Shown here: piece after piece, positions 35,600-47,255 of the stretch
Layout of the letters: every line of letters begins with the position of its first letter
Position numbering within the stretch: the first letter of the stretch is position 1
Assembly: GCA_947683625.1 (NCBI GenBank)
Contig: CANTUR010000009.1
Coordinates: 1,935,501-1,999,500 of the forward strand
DNA: 64,000 nucleotides
DNA from: Mallotus nudiflorus
Lineage: Eukaryota; Streptophyta; Magnoliopsida; Malpighiales; Euphorbiaceae
Direction: 5' to 3'
Notes under the pieces: model-generated
The model's input: the letters and a program-made list of their open reading frames with translations, nothing else
Databases searched by the model: none
Told to the model about the DNA's origin: nothing
Translations under genes and position numbers: made by a program

Positions 35600-38500
35600 C
35601 GTCATTCACTACAATATCTAAGACCCATTTTTCAAGATGACGGTCTAACTATAGCTAGTTGAGCGCCTTAGTCAGTGGATCAACCACATTATCAGCTGAA
35701 GCTATCTTTTGCACGACAATATCACCTTTTCTAATAAGTTCTCTAATAATATGGAAACACCTTTCTATGTGTTTGGATTTTTAGTGAGACCCCGGTTCCT
35801 TTGCCAAAGCAATTATTCCATTGTTGCCGCAATAAAGAGGAATCGAGGACTCAATGGAAGGAATAACTTCTAGTTCAGTAATGAACTTCTGAATCTAAAT
35901 AGTTTCTTTAGCAACATCTGATGCAACTATATACTCAATTTCTATAGTGAAATCAGTAGTGATACTTTGCTTGGAACTCTTTCAGCTCACTGTACCTCCA
36001 TTACAAATGAAACAAACCAAGAGATAGACTTTCTATCATCGATATCTGATTAAAAATCAAAATATATGAAACTATCTATTTGTAAATCACCTCCTCTATA
36101 AGTTAAGATTAAATCTTTAGTCATTCTTAAATACTTAAAGACTGTTTTAACAACTATCCAATGTTCCAAACTTGGATTGAATTGAAACCTACTAGTCATA
36201 CTAATAGTTTAGGCAATATTAGGCCTAGTACCCAGTATAGCGTACATCAAGCTTCCTATAGCCGAAGCATAAGGAACTTTGGCCATCTACCCTATCTCCT
36301 CGAGTGTTTTAAATGATATATCCTTGGATAAATGGATACCATACCTTAATGGTAACAATCCTTTATTGGAATTAAGCATGTTAAACCTTTTCATCACCTT
36401 TTCTAAGTAAAGACCTTAGGATAAACTTATCATTCTTCTCGATCTATCTCTATAGACTCAAATGCCCAGAATATAGGTAGCTTCCCTTAAGTCTTTCATG
36501 GAGAAAGATTTATATAACCATAATTTCACATTTATAAGCATGCCAATATCATTCCCAATTAATAAAATATCATCCATAAATAGTGCTAGGAAAGTGAGTT
36601 GGCTCCCACTAACCTTCTTGTACACATAAGGCTCATCTTCATTTTTTATAAAACCAAATGATTGTATGACTTCATCAAAATAATGATTCCAACTCTTTGA
36701 AGCTTGCTTTAGACTATAAATAGATCTATTAAGCTTGTACACTTTATAACTTTCCTTAGATTTATAACCTTTTAGGTTGTTCCATATAAATCTCTTCTTT
36801 AACATAGCCATTGAGAAAAGTAGTTTTGACATCCATTTGTCAAATCTCGTAATCATAGTATGCAGCTATGGCAAGAAGTGTTCAAATGGATTTGAGTATG
36901 GCTGCCGGCGAGAAGGTTTCCTCATAGTTAACCACTTGCCCTTGGCGAAACCATTTCACTACAAGCCTTGCTTTATAGGTATCAAACCGTTCCATCTGCA
37001 CCAATCTTTCTCTTAAAGACCCATTTACAACCTATAGGTACAATACCTTCAGGTGGATCAACAAATGTCTAGACTTTGTTTTCATACATGGAATCGATTT
37101 CGAATTTCATTATTTTAAGCCATTTTAAAGAATTTTTATCTGATAAAGCCTCTTAAAATATTGTAGGATCATCAATATGATTGCCTTCTTTATGAATATG
37201 TAACTCTTATATATCATATAGAAAATCGTATCTCTCCGGTGGATGAGATGCCCTACTAGATTTTCTAAGAGTTTGTGTGATGATATTTTCAGTGGGAATA
37301 AACTTTTGGGATTGATCAATATTCATTTGATCAAATTGATTGGCCTCATTAGAAGACTCCTCTTCTAATGCTATCTTCCTTCTTTTACCACCTTCTTGAA
37401 GCAACTCTTTCTCAAGGAATATGGCATTTTTGCTTCCAACAATAACTTATTTAGTAGGAAGATAGAAATAATATATGAAATTATCTTTAAAATAACCAAT
37501 AAATCTACTTTAAATTGACCTTGCATCTAATTTGTTTATTTTTAATCTTTTGATATAAGCTAGGCATCCTCAAATCTTAACATGTTTAAGACTTGGTGCC
37601 CTACCATGCCAGATCTTATATGGTATGGTAGAAACAGACTTGGATGGAATACAATTTAAAATGTAAGTAGCAATTTTACAATGCAAAATCCCAAAAAGAA
37701 AGTAGGCAATCTATATAGCTCATCTTTGATTGAACTATATCTAATAGAGTTTGATTCCTCCTCTCGGATACACCATTTAATTGAGGTGTGCTGGGTGGAG
37801 TTAGTTGTGATATAATGCCATGTTCCTTAAAGAACTCTACGAATTGGGTACTTAAGTATTCACCTCCTCGATTTGATCATAGGATTTTAATACTTTTTCC
37901 TATTTGGTTCTCTACTTGGACCTTAAATTCCTTGAACTTTTTAAAGGATTCACTTTTATATTTCATCAAATATAAATGTCCATACCTCTTACCATTTGAT
38001 TAAATGGCCCACATGCATCACTATGTATGATTTTCAAAATTTCTTTCGCTCTATCCATTTGTCCAACAAATGGTGACTGGGTCATCTTGCCTTAGATACA
38101 AGCCTCACAAGTTGGATTAGATAAGGATTCAAGATTACTTAAGATTCCAATCCTTTCCAACTTTATGATTGTGTCATTCGCAATGTGACCTAATTACAAG
38201 TGCTATAGATATTTTGGATTAGAGGCATTATCAATTAGCATTATATTCATAACATTCAAATTGGTTAGATATTGTTTATTATTGGATTTATTATCAATAT
38301 AATAAAGACCATGTAATATATAACCCATGCCAACTATCTTATTATCAAAATAGATAGTACATACATCTCTTTCAAATAAAAACTTATAACATTTATAGTC
38401 ATAATAGAAATAGGGATGATGTTTTTATAAGTATTAGGTACATATAAAACATTATCCAATAATAAAAATGATCATTTAAATCAATAGAGGTGGTTCCCAT

Positions 38501-39537
38501 AGCTTTGGCAACAACACTTGCTCCATCTCCAAGTTTCAAAGTCACCTCATTTGACTTTAACCTTTTTTCACTTGCTAGATCCTATAAGGAAGAACATATA
38601 TGAGAACTAACATTAGTATTCAATACCCATGCCTTATATAAGCTCTTAGAACATTTAGAAATAAATAAATTAGAGAAAGTTTCACCTTCTCTAATCTTGT
38701 CCTTTTTTTTGGTCTTGAGAGACTCAAAGAACTTAGGATAATTTCTTTTCTAATGTCCCTCTCCATCGCAATAGAAACACTTTCCCTTGCTTGTGTTCTT
38801 AACTTTCTTTTTGCCTTTGTTCTTTCTTACACCTCCTGAAGCTTTAGGAACTCTTTTCTTAGCTTTTTAATTTTGTTAACCTTGTTCTTTTTAGTCCCAC
38901 TATGAGAGGTAACCAAAGTAATTTCCTTCCTTTTCTCATTGTGAATAGCCTTTTGAGCCATTACAAGCATGTTAAATAATTCTGTAAAAGTGCACTCAAT
39001 TTTATTCATATGAAAATTTATAATAGATTGCCCAAATGAGTCTAAAAGGGATTGTAAGATCAAATATGTTTGAAGTTAAGCATCCATCATGAAATCTAGA
39101 CTCTCAAGTTCTTTAATGGAATGAATCATATAATTCACATGTGCTCCAACATCATTACCTTCCTTCATTTTAGCATAAAAAAGTCGCTTAAATATCTTAT
39201 ATCTGGTGGTCTTACTTGGTTCACTAAATAACTCTTGTAGGTGAAGTAGGATTTCCTTTGCATTAGTGTACTTTTTATATTGCCTATGAATTTCATTGGT
39301 TATAGAGGCCCATATAATGCAACATGCTTGCATATCATCATTTTTCCATTTTTCAAGAGTGTCATGTTCCTCTTAGGAAGCATTAAGTGGAAGGGGTCCA
39401 GGAGGCCTTTGTTCCAAAACATACAATATGAGTTCAGAGACCAATATAACTTTTGAATTGCGAAGCCAATCAATAAGATTAGGCCTAGTGAGTCTATTAT
39501 TATCAAGAATGACGCTAAGAGGGTTTGAAGATCTCAT
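35600..39537 (-). pseudogene. Copia gag-pol, multiply broken
   Basis: Gag begins at the ATG at 39537 with MRSSNPLSVILDNN and continues through DWLRNSKVILVSELILYVL with at least two in-frame TAA codons. Its zinc knuckle near 38770 reads GKCFYCDGEGH then a stop, and the last cysteine is Tyr. Integrase with its pre-integrase part survives around 38110-37700 (CEACI, KEILKIIHSDACGPF, broken frames). Reverse transcriptase lies at about 36860-36450 with LNRSIYSLKQASKSWN and FMDDILLIGNDIG, where the usual YVDD is FMDD. RNase H follows to about 35900. The polyprotein would have made all proteins for replication; it cannot now. Confidence 0.88.
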
Positions 39538-40659
39538 ATTATCAAATTGCTATAAAAGTATAACAAGATAATTAGTTATTCTGACATTGTTAATACCATT
39601 AGATTTGGTATTTAATCATAATGGTCTCCCACTAATTTTGTGAATCCTACACTTCCAAAGTAGGAAACAAAAATCCTTTGATGGATGGATTTCTAGTGGG
39701 TGTTGGAGTTGATAATGGGTCACTAATATCCCTTAGGTTCATATTATCGTTCTTGGAATATTAATTCTCATTAAGTGGACAACTCTTGTCCATCACATTT
39801 CATGTGAAGTTCCATCAATCTGGCTCCTAATGCTTAGAGACCTCAGGTACACATTATCGTTCTTAGTCCCATTACATTAGTTAGGTCCATACCATTGAAT
39901 CGGTGTACTTTATAAACTTGAACACTGCACACCTCAGATATGCCTATTTGCCATTTTCGACATGTAGTGTGTTTATAAATTCATAACATCTCATGCTTAA
40001 CAATGAACCCTACACAGATCTCTTAGCGCAAATATACACCCCTATGTATCCATAGCCAAAGTATATTTGTCTAAAACTTTGCATGTCATTGCTTTAATGG
40101 AGAGCCTAAACCTAAATTTATTTTGGAAGATTTTCGGGTCTTTATTTGAGGTCTCACTTTGCACATTAGCCATTTTAATATTGCATATATCATATATATA
40201 CATAGCTTAGCATTCATACACATATCACATATGCATATTACTAATGGCATCCAATTATACATATCATATATGCACATTTCATGTTACAACATATATATCT
40301 CATATATACATAGATCATGAAAATTGGATGCACAAATAAGAAGTGATCATAGACTTTGCTAAAACCTATTCTAACTCTTAGAATAAGCTAGATAAATGAA
40401 TACCTTGTAATGATCTTCATCGATCTCCCACTTGAACTCTTCAAGCTTTATATCATAACACATGTGATTTACAATTAATCCTTGGCATTCTAAGGTGAAA
40501 ATTACATCCTAATTTTATGTAATCAACACTTAATTATATGATAAATAATAAAATTAATTATTATTACAAACCATAGGATGTATTGTAAGTCCATGATCAT
40601 CCTTGCATGTATGTTAAACAAAAACATGCATTTTAAAGGCCCTTAAGTATCCCAAGGAA

Positions 40660-40880
40660 GGATGTGGACACGACTCAGTATTATTATGTCGACTCAGGAT
40701 TGACTCGGCACATGTAGTCAGCATGCTCGTGATAAGTCGGTATGGCCACCCTTTGTCATGAGTTAGCACGGCCACCCTCTATCAAGAGTTGGCATGCCCA
40801 TGGAGAGTCGACATAACACTTTTTATCATGAGTCAACACGCCCATAACGAGTCAGTAAAGCCACAATTGTGCTCACACTT
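40660..40880. repeat. Degenerate GAGTCGGCATGGCC-type iterations in the copia leader
   Basis: Between the primer site and gag, about seven spaced variants of (A/G)AGTC(A/G)(G/A)CA(T/C)G(C/G)CC alternate with short spacers, on average every 30 bases. The rest of the leader (39540-40660) is non-coding. Confidence 0.55.
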
Positions 40881-40988
40881 ATAGCCATTTTTACATTGGT
40901 TTAGCTACAACACTTGCAACTAACATCAATCTCAATCACAACACTTACAATTATTAACAAATATAGCATGTGTTAAGTGCAAAAAGGA

Positions 40989-41000
40989 GCTTTGATACCA
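40989..41000 (-). other. Primer binding site, initiator tRNA-Met type
   Basis: TGGTATCAAAGC on the minus strand, one base after the 5' LTR end. It differs from the common copia site TGGTATCAGAGC at one base. Confidence 0.85.
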
Positions 41001-41001
41001 T

Positions 41002-43198
41002 TGTTAGGAATCAGTTGTACTATTTAGGAATCAAATCCAAAAAAGAGCAAATTTCAAAAATTTACTAACACAGCCCTTCATCTCATTAAGAATTCTAATC
41101 CCTAGGATCCATTTTACAATTAACACATAACTAATACACAAAGCAACATAAATAGAAAGTAATAAATAATCTAAGTATTCTAAGTTTTAAGAAAAACTTA
41201 AAATCTCCTAAGTTTGGTGTAGACCATAAGTATTCTACTATATTGGCATGCTTCTTAATTCAACTCTTGAGTAAACTCCTTAGCTTCTCAAGTGTGAAGC
41301 CTCTAGCTTGAAATACCAAGTTTAACCAAATCTCTTTCTTGCCTTGATCAAATGGAAGCAAGTCTCCTCTCTTAGTTGCCTTTAGTAACTTGCACTATAT
41401 TAATCCTTACAAGAACTCTTAGGTTTTTGTGTATATGTTTCTTTTTCTTTTTGTCTCTTATGTCTCTACACTTTCTTTACATTGATAATCATCTATATTC
41501 AATTCCACTTACCATTTTAGATAAACATGGTAAGTGATAAGTGTAGAGATAGATGACATCACCTATTGTACATCACCCACATGCCACTTAGCATGATATA
41601 TACATAACTTTGTATAAAAGTGACAAGTGTGCAAAAGAAGTGTGTAGAGAATACATCTCATGTGTTATCTCTACATACATCTCCTTACACATGTCAAGTG
41701 TACAAAAAGAACCTAATCTTTTATTTGATAAAATCAAATATTAAATCACTTTATGGACTTGAGCTTGGTAATTGGGCTAACACTTGACCTAAGCCCATTC
41801 CATCAAATAAGTGGGCCTAGATTAGGTTGATGGGCTTTGTTAATATATTGGATTAATCTTTGGTCCAAAACTCGTTTGGGCCTAGGTCCATAACACTTGG
41901 TCCATTAATCTAAATTAAATAGAAACAACATATATCTTTTATTAACTTAATATCTTAATCAATATCTCATATTAATTAAGCATAAATTAATAATAAAACT
42001 TTCATTGAAATTAGATTTCATAACATGCTAGAATCATTACTTTAAACATAAATCTAATTTTATTAATCATAATTAATTCATTAAACACTTTAATCAATAA
42101 TTAGATTAATATCAATAAAGATTTGGTAAAACCTTTTAGGTGTGACTTATTAGGTTCATGTCTAATTAATAATGAGAAGATAATATCAACACTTGATATT
42201 ATTTGAAACTCCTTTTAAGTCTAAATATGAAAATCCCAATTATTCATATTTAGTTCTCATAAGTTGCGAGTGACCTTTAACATCGATATCAAACTATCCA
42301 ATTAGAAATGAATGCATTTATTGATTCACACGAACTCTTTTGGTCATAATTACCATGCATTAAAATCCTTTTATTAAAAGATCCCTACATGGCCTAGAGT
42401 CAAGGTTTAATCAAACTCTAATAGCCATATAATATGACCTTATCTCAAGATTTATTTCTTCATAAAATATAACAAATACTAGTAACACTTTTCTAGCATT
42501 AAAATTCTTTTAGACTGTTATGCTTGTCCTGGCTAGGAACTTATTCATTAAGAAAAGACTTAGATAGCATAGGTTTTTATCCTGGTTCACTCCAGGCAAT
42601 TGATCCCATCTTGGTTGAACACTCATCCCTACATTTAACTGATTAGAGCCACTACATGCCATATACCCATGTGTGATTAACATAAGTATGTAAGCAATAA
42701 CAAACTCTAACCACTCAAATATGGATCACCGTGTCACCTCAGGTCAAAGGACTCTATACACCATTATAACCTAGACTGTGATCGTTGATTATAAGTGAAC
42801 ATCCTTGCAATTACATATCTAACATCACTATTCGATCCACCCATCACATGAGTATCCATATATCTATTATGATATCTTATGTCAATTAGCATGAGACTTA
42901 CTACCTCCCACTATTAGTATCACATACTAATCAAGGAAAATAGACAAAGGTGATAGTCTAATTAATATTATCCAAATATTAATTATATAACTATGAACAT
43001 TTTATAGCATATGTACTAAATAAATTCATAGCTCATATTATCAACTCTTGATAATGAATATATTTAACATGATGTTAATGGATAAATATTTAATTAAATA
43101 AACACTTTAAATAATAGATATTCTTTTACTGCCATTGGGATAATTTACAATGTCATTATATATTACAAGAATGGCACTTGGGCACATCTACCATAACA
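41002..43198 (-). repeat. 5' LTR of the copia element
   Basis: 2197 bp, aligned end to end with the 3' LTR. On the minus strand it starts TGTTATGG and ends CTGATTCCTAACA. It contains about 30 bases (near 41900) absent from the other LTR. Confidence 0.9.
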
Positions 43199-44492
43199 AC
43201 ATCCATTACCATGTGAGATAAAATGTAAGACCATTACTAGGGTACGACATTCAAGAGGAATTGATGGAAATGTAACTTGGGCTCTGAGTGAGCGATATAA
43301 GATTAAAAAGTCCTTGTTTAAAATATGATTCTCTAGGATCATACGGGCACAACCTATGGGGTCAGACCAACACATTATGAATTAATAAATTTGATAAGTT
43401 TCAGTGAGATGATAATACTAGCCACATTGATATCTGTTAATGCATATGGTGCAGTGCTTTAAAATTAATGCAAATACATCTAAGCTTATAATGTTCTAGA
43501 TGAAATCATAATATTTTCTAAAATTTGATTAAATGCTATGATGAGCACCAAAGGTATAAGATTTGACATGAGTTGAACATTAGCTTCATATGCCAAGATA
43601 GTAAGTACGACCAGGTCGTATGTAAAGTCTGAAATGTGTATGATAAAGAGAAAATACTGTGAAACAATGTTTAGACTTCTAATAAATTATGAAGAGTACT
43701 ATAATCTTGTAAGAAATTACAAGACTGTGTTTGTATAATATGTATAGCAAAACATGAAAATCATATTAAAGAATATTATTACAAATATCAATATTTGTTC
43801 CACAACTAAAGAGCGTGGAACCAAAAATAATATCAAATTACTAAAAATTAAGTTTTAAGTTCATATTTTTAAGTTTTTTTTTTTAAATGTTTACCCTGGT
43901 GCCATGATAAAATGGTAATAATAATTGTTTGTTCAATAATGCAATATCTTGTATAAATCTTTCTTAGTTACATTGTTGATTTCAAATTTATACTTCTATG
44001 ATTAGTTCATGAGAATTCTATTATTATGTTATTCTTGAATAGTCCCCATTAGTATTCTATTTCACTCACTGAGCATTTTCTCTCAAAAATACTTACCGCT
44101 CCTTTTTATGAAACTTTTCAAAGTAATAGGTTATTGAGAGTAGCTATCCGAAAAATAGCTTAAGGCATAGTAAGTTAAGCAAATGATGGAGAGTATAAGG
44201 AGTAATTCTATATTAGAATATTTTGTATTGAAATGACATATGTTTGAGGAGGCTATATTTCATAGTTTGTAATTTGGTATTTATGTATAATTAAGAAGTA
44301 AGACTTAGAATGATTATCTTAAAATGGCTATATGTAATGGTAGAGAGTATTTATATATTTAAGCTGTAAGAGTTAAATAGTGATGGGATGAGATAGAAGT
44401 GATACTCTACCATGCCAGTGCTTGAATTAGGTAAGTCCAAGTAGTGGCTAGTGGCCACTTAATAATGGTATTGGTGGGGTTGGGGTGTCACA
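43199..44492 (+). mobile_element. Probable degenerate LTR hosting the copia insertion (right part)
   Basis: Ends GGGGTTGGGGTGTCACA at about 44492, an LTR-like terminus, and carries TTCACTCACTGAGCATTTTC, familiar from Ty3/gypsy LTRs. The matching left part would be about 32973-33407 (starting near ATGACCCCCGAGATTAAATC), with the copia element inserted between. No TSD was resolved. Confidence 0.35.
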
Positions 44493-44544
44493 ACCTATCT
44501 CTTTTTGTAAAGATATTCATGCTTTAATCATCATCACATCCATT

Positions 44545-45640
44545 GGCCAAGCTAGTCCAAAATAACATTTTAAAATATTTTGGTGGCATGGGTTTTAAAC
44601 ATTTTTATTCATTTTATATGGCCTTCTTGGCAAACAGGGATGGAGATTGCTATGCAATAAAGATTTTTTTTTTAATTCTAAGGAAGGCTTCCAATTGAGT
44701 TATTTATGGAGGAGTCTTCATAAGGCATTATTGGTTTTTAAAAGGGTACCTGTTGGAGAGTTAGGAATAGGCACTCAATTCAAGTATGGAAAGATAACTG
44801 GCTTCAAGGATGTAACCATAAAACCCCTTTGCTGCCTCACATTATAGACACTGAAGCTGTTGTTCCAGATTTAATTAATTTTGATAATCATTCTTGAAAG
44901 TATCTTTTGTAAAGTAGGTGTTCGTACATTTTGAGTTAAAAGCAATATTTCAACTACTACTGAATTTTAGATTTTCAACTGATGTTCTTTTGTAGGAACC
45001 TATGAAGAATGGTCTTTTTATTGTCAAATCAACAAATCAAGTGGCCCATCAAATGTTCAATTCTTCTAATGTGTCGTCGTCATTTCATAATGCTGATACT
45101 TAGCTATGAAGGTAGCTTTGGTCTTTACATATTCAACCAAAAATTAAGATCTTGTTGTGGTATGTCGTCAATGATCTCTTGCCATGCTGAGATATTTTGG
45201 CGAATAAAGGTACACATATTGATTGCTCTTATCCTTTATGTTAACATTTGGATGAATCTATCTTACATCTATTCAAAGAATGCCAGTGGTCTCATGCTAC
45301 TTGGTTAAGTTGTCCATTGTCTTTGAGATCAGACCTATTTTCCCTAAGATGATTAGTTGGTTAGTTTCAATATCTTCGTTATTCTTTGGACAAAGATCGA
45401 TTGTCATTGGTATGCTATATTTTATAGTGGATTTAGTATCCTAAAAACTTGGTTCACCTTTGATGTCTACCTTATTAGGCAGCTCTTCATCTATCACAAT
45501 TTAAATCTACATATTTGAATTATCACCTTACTCCTTATCATGCTCTAAAATGTAGGAAGCCTCCTTCAGATTCTCATATTGAAAAGTTCTCTTCTTGCCT
45601 CTAATATAGAAACTTTTGATTGTAACTATAATAGATCTTT
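44545..45640 (+). pseudogene. LINE ORF2 remnant: C-terminal RT region and zinc-finger domain
   Basis: Plus-strand pieces in the expected order. KYFGGMGFKHFYSFYMAFLA leads to GWRLLCNKDFF, then YLWRSLHKALLVFKR. After a gap, a zf-RVT-like stretch contains KIKILLWYVVNDLLPC, ILANKGTHIDCSYPLC and ESILHLFKECQWSHATWL. This is the region after the polymerase core of plant L1-type ORF2. Stops and shifts abound. The matching RNase H piece is at 46415-46552, beyond an inverted LINE fragment. Confidence 0.75.
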
Positions 45641-45689
45641 GATAGGATTGATAGTAAGGAAGTGTTGTTAGATTGGAAATTCTTGAAGG

Positions 45690-46080
45690 GATTCTCCTGG
45701 ACTTGTATAAACATCTTGGAGGAATTGAATGGCATAGGCCTTTAGAGCCTCTTTATCCTTAATCTTTTTAGACTGATAAAACTCTAACGATTTTTTAAGG
45801 CCCCTTAAATGAGCTAGAATTCATGATTTTCTTTTAAAAATATTTTCAAACACATCCTTGTTCCACTCTTTAGTTTTTTCCAAAAAATTAGTTACCATTC
45901 CATTGAAGTCCCCATGGAGAAGCCAAAGTACTTGAAATTTGAATGGTCTTAGCTATAAATTACCTTTTTATGTATTCCCAAATTGAATCAAAATAGGGCG
46001 GTGATCCAAATGGATTTCGAGAAAAAGGTAAACACGGGCCTCAGGAAAATTGTGGAACCATCTCTCATTACATAACACAC
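45690..46080 (-). pseudogene. LINE endonuclease/RT linker fragment, inverted
   Basis: Minus-strand reading gives RWFHNFPEARVYLFLEIHLD then HRPILIQFG. In a second frame it gives WLLHGDFNGMVTNFLEKTKE and WNKDVFENIFKRK, then LAHLRGLKKSLEFYQSKKI. This is the end of the APE-type endonuclease and the linker to RT in plant LINEs. It lies head-to-head within plus-strand LINE debris, so two insertions or an inversion are involved. Confidence 0.75.
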
Positions 46081-46240
46081 AATATGGAAAAGCTACAAAT
46101 TGAACATTAAAAGAAAAAAAAAAAAAAAAGGAAAAGAAGGGATGGTAGTAGGAGCAAGCACATCAAATTCGAGGTTTGATTAATCATGTGTATGAAGTTG
46201 GCTAATATGATGTTACAATACTTTCTATGTTTAATCTCTC

Positions 46241-46330
46241 TTCTTTTTTTTTTTTTTTTTGAGCAATGGATAATGAATTTTCATTATAAGAGGAAAAAAT
46301 TACAAAGATAAATTTATACAAATAATCAAA
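46241..46330 (-). mobile_element. LINE 3' end with poly(A), minus strand
   Basis: A T-run (about 46241-46260) is followed by GAGCAATGGATAATGAATTTTCATTATAA. On the minus strand this reads as a LINE tail ending in poly(A). The body is not delimited. Confidence 0.45.
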
Positions 46331-46414
46331 TCTAAGATTAAAATTAGTATTATAGACTATTTGAACAAAATAATCACATAAAATATAGTTAATCCTATTT
46401 AATTTTAACTTAAA

Positions 46415-46552
46415 TGCTTAGTTTGTGGCAAGAGATGTTGAAGCTTTGTCCATCCGTGAGGCACTAAACTTGCTTAAGTATTTTTATAATGGATGGCTGG
46501 TGTTGGAATCAGATGCCTTACAAGTTGTTAACTGTCTACCTAACTCTGAAAA
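46415..46552 (+). pseudogene. LINE RNase H domain fragment
   Basis: An uninterrupted frame VARDVEALSIREALNLLKYF then NGWLVLESDALQVVNCL matches the plant LINE C-terminal RNase H (RVT_3 type), including the Glu of the EAL motif and the Asp of ESD. It probably belongs with 44545-45640. Confidence 0.75.
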
Positions 46553-46554
46553 TG

Positions 46555-46870
46555 TATTTTTTAAAAAAAATAAATAAATCTTTCATTCATTAAAAATCAA
46601 TAATACATCTTGATGAACATATAATATGAATAAAGAACAATAAAAAAGTATATAAAAAAAACTCTCATTGAAGATATAAAACCGTTCGTCGCTATTTTTT
46701 AATCGCGTTAATAGAGTTATTTTGATTTACAATTTGACAATTTGTTTAATAATTTTTATGTTCTACTCTATGACGTTCATTAGTCATAAATTGACTATAT
46801 GATTTTTAATTGAGTCCAATTGCAACAATACTGATAAAATTTTCATAATAAAAAGAAAAACTCAATAGAA
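46555..46870 (-). mobile_element. Possible LINE 3'UTR fragment
   Basis: On the minus strand it runs to TTTTTAATGAATGAAAGATT and an A/T-rich tail near 46560, a common plant LINE ending. No coding part is attached. Confidence 0.35.
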
Positions 46871-47154
46871 GAGAACTATCGAAACCCTATTAAAAATTAA
46901 TAACTTTATGAACGAAAAACAAAATAAAATAAAATAAACAAATTAAAAATTTGTATTTATTAGATGAAAAAATAAAATATAATAGAAAAATAATAAAAAA
47001 CCATTGCCGATCTAAAAAATGATTGACAGTGACCAAAAAATAAATATATTTGATGAAGAAAATTAAAGAGAAAAAAAAATGGCTAGGGTTGGGATTGGTG
47101 TTTTAAGACTATGATACAATTTGAAAATGCATCTTCTTTTGGCTTGTTAATTGA

Positions 47155-47255
47155 GGATTGTGCATTAATTAAGAAAATTTTAATTATTTGAATAATGATC
47201 CTCAAATTTTCTTTTGGCTAAATTTGAGGATCATTTTGTGCATTAATTAAACTGA
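47155..47255. repeat. Perfect 16 bp hairpin flanked by 14 bp direct repeats
   Basis: Arms AATGATCCTCAAATTT (47194-47209) and AAATTTGAGGATCATT (47220-47235) pair perfectly around a 10-base loop. TGTGCATTAATTAA occurs on both sides (about 47159 and 47238). Confidence 0.85.

Larger units (their letters stand above)
33408..43198 (-). mobile_element. Complete Ty1/copia retrotransposon, dead, TSD ACATC
   Basis: Two long direct repeats (33408-35581 and 41002-43198) bracket a coding region read on the minus strand. TG...CA ends, perfect duplications ACATC at 33403-33407 and 43199-43203, a tRNA-iMet-type primer site and a polypurine tract are all present. Domain order GAG, integrase, reverse transcriptase, RNase H identifies copia. 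Long LTRs of about 2.2 kb suggest an Angela/Tork-like lineage, which is inference only. The LTRs differ by many scattered substitutions and an indel near 34300/41900, and every ORF is broken, so it is an old insertion. Confidence 0.9.
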
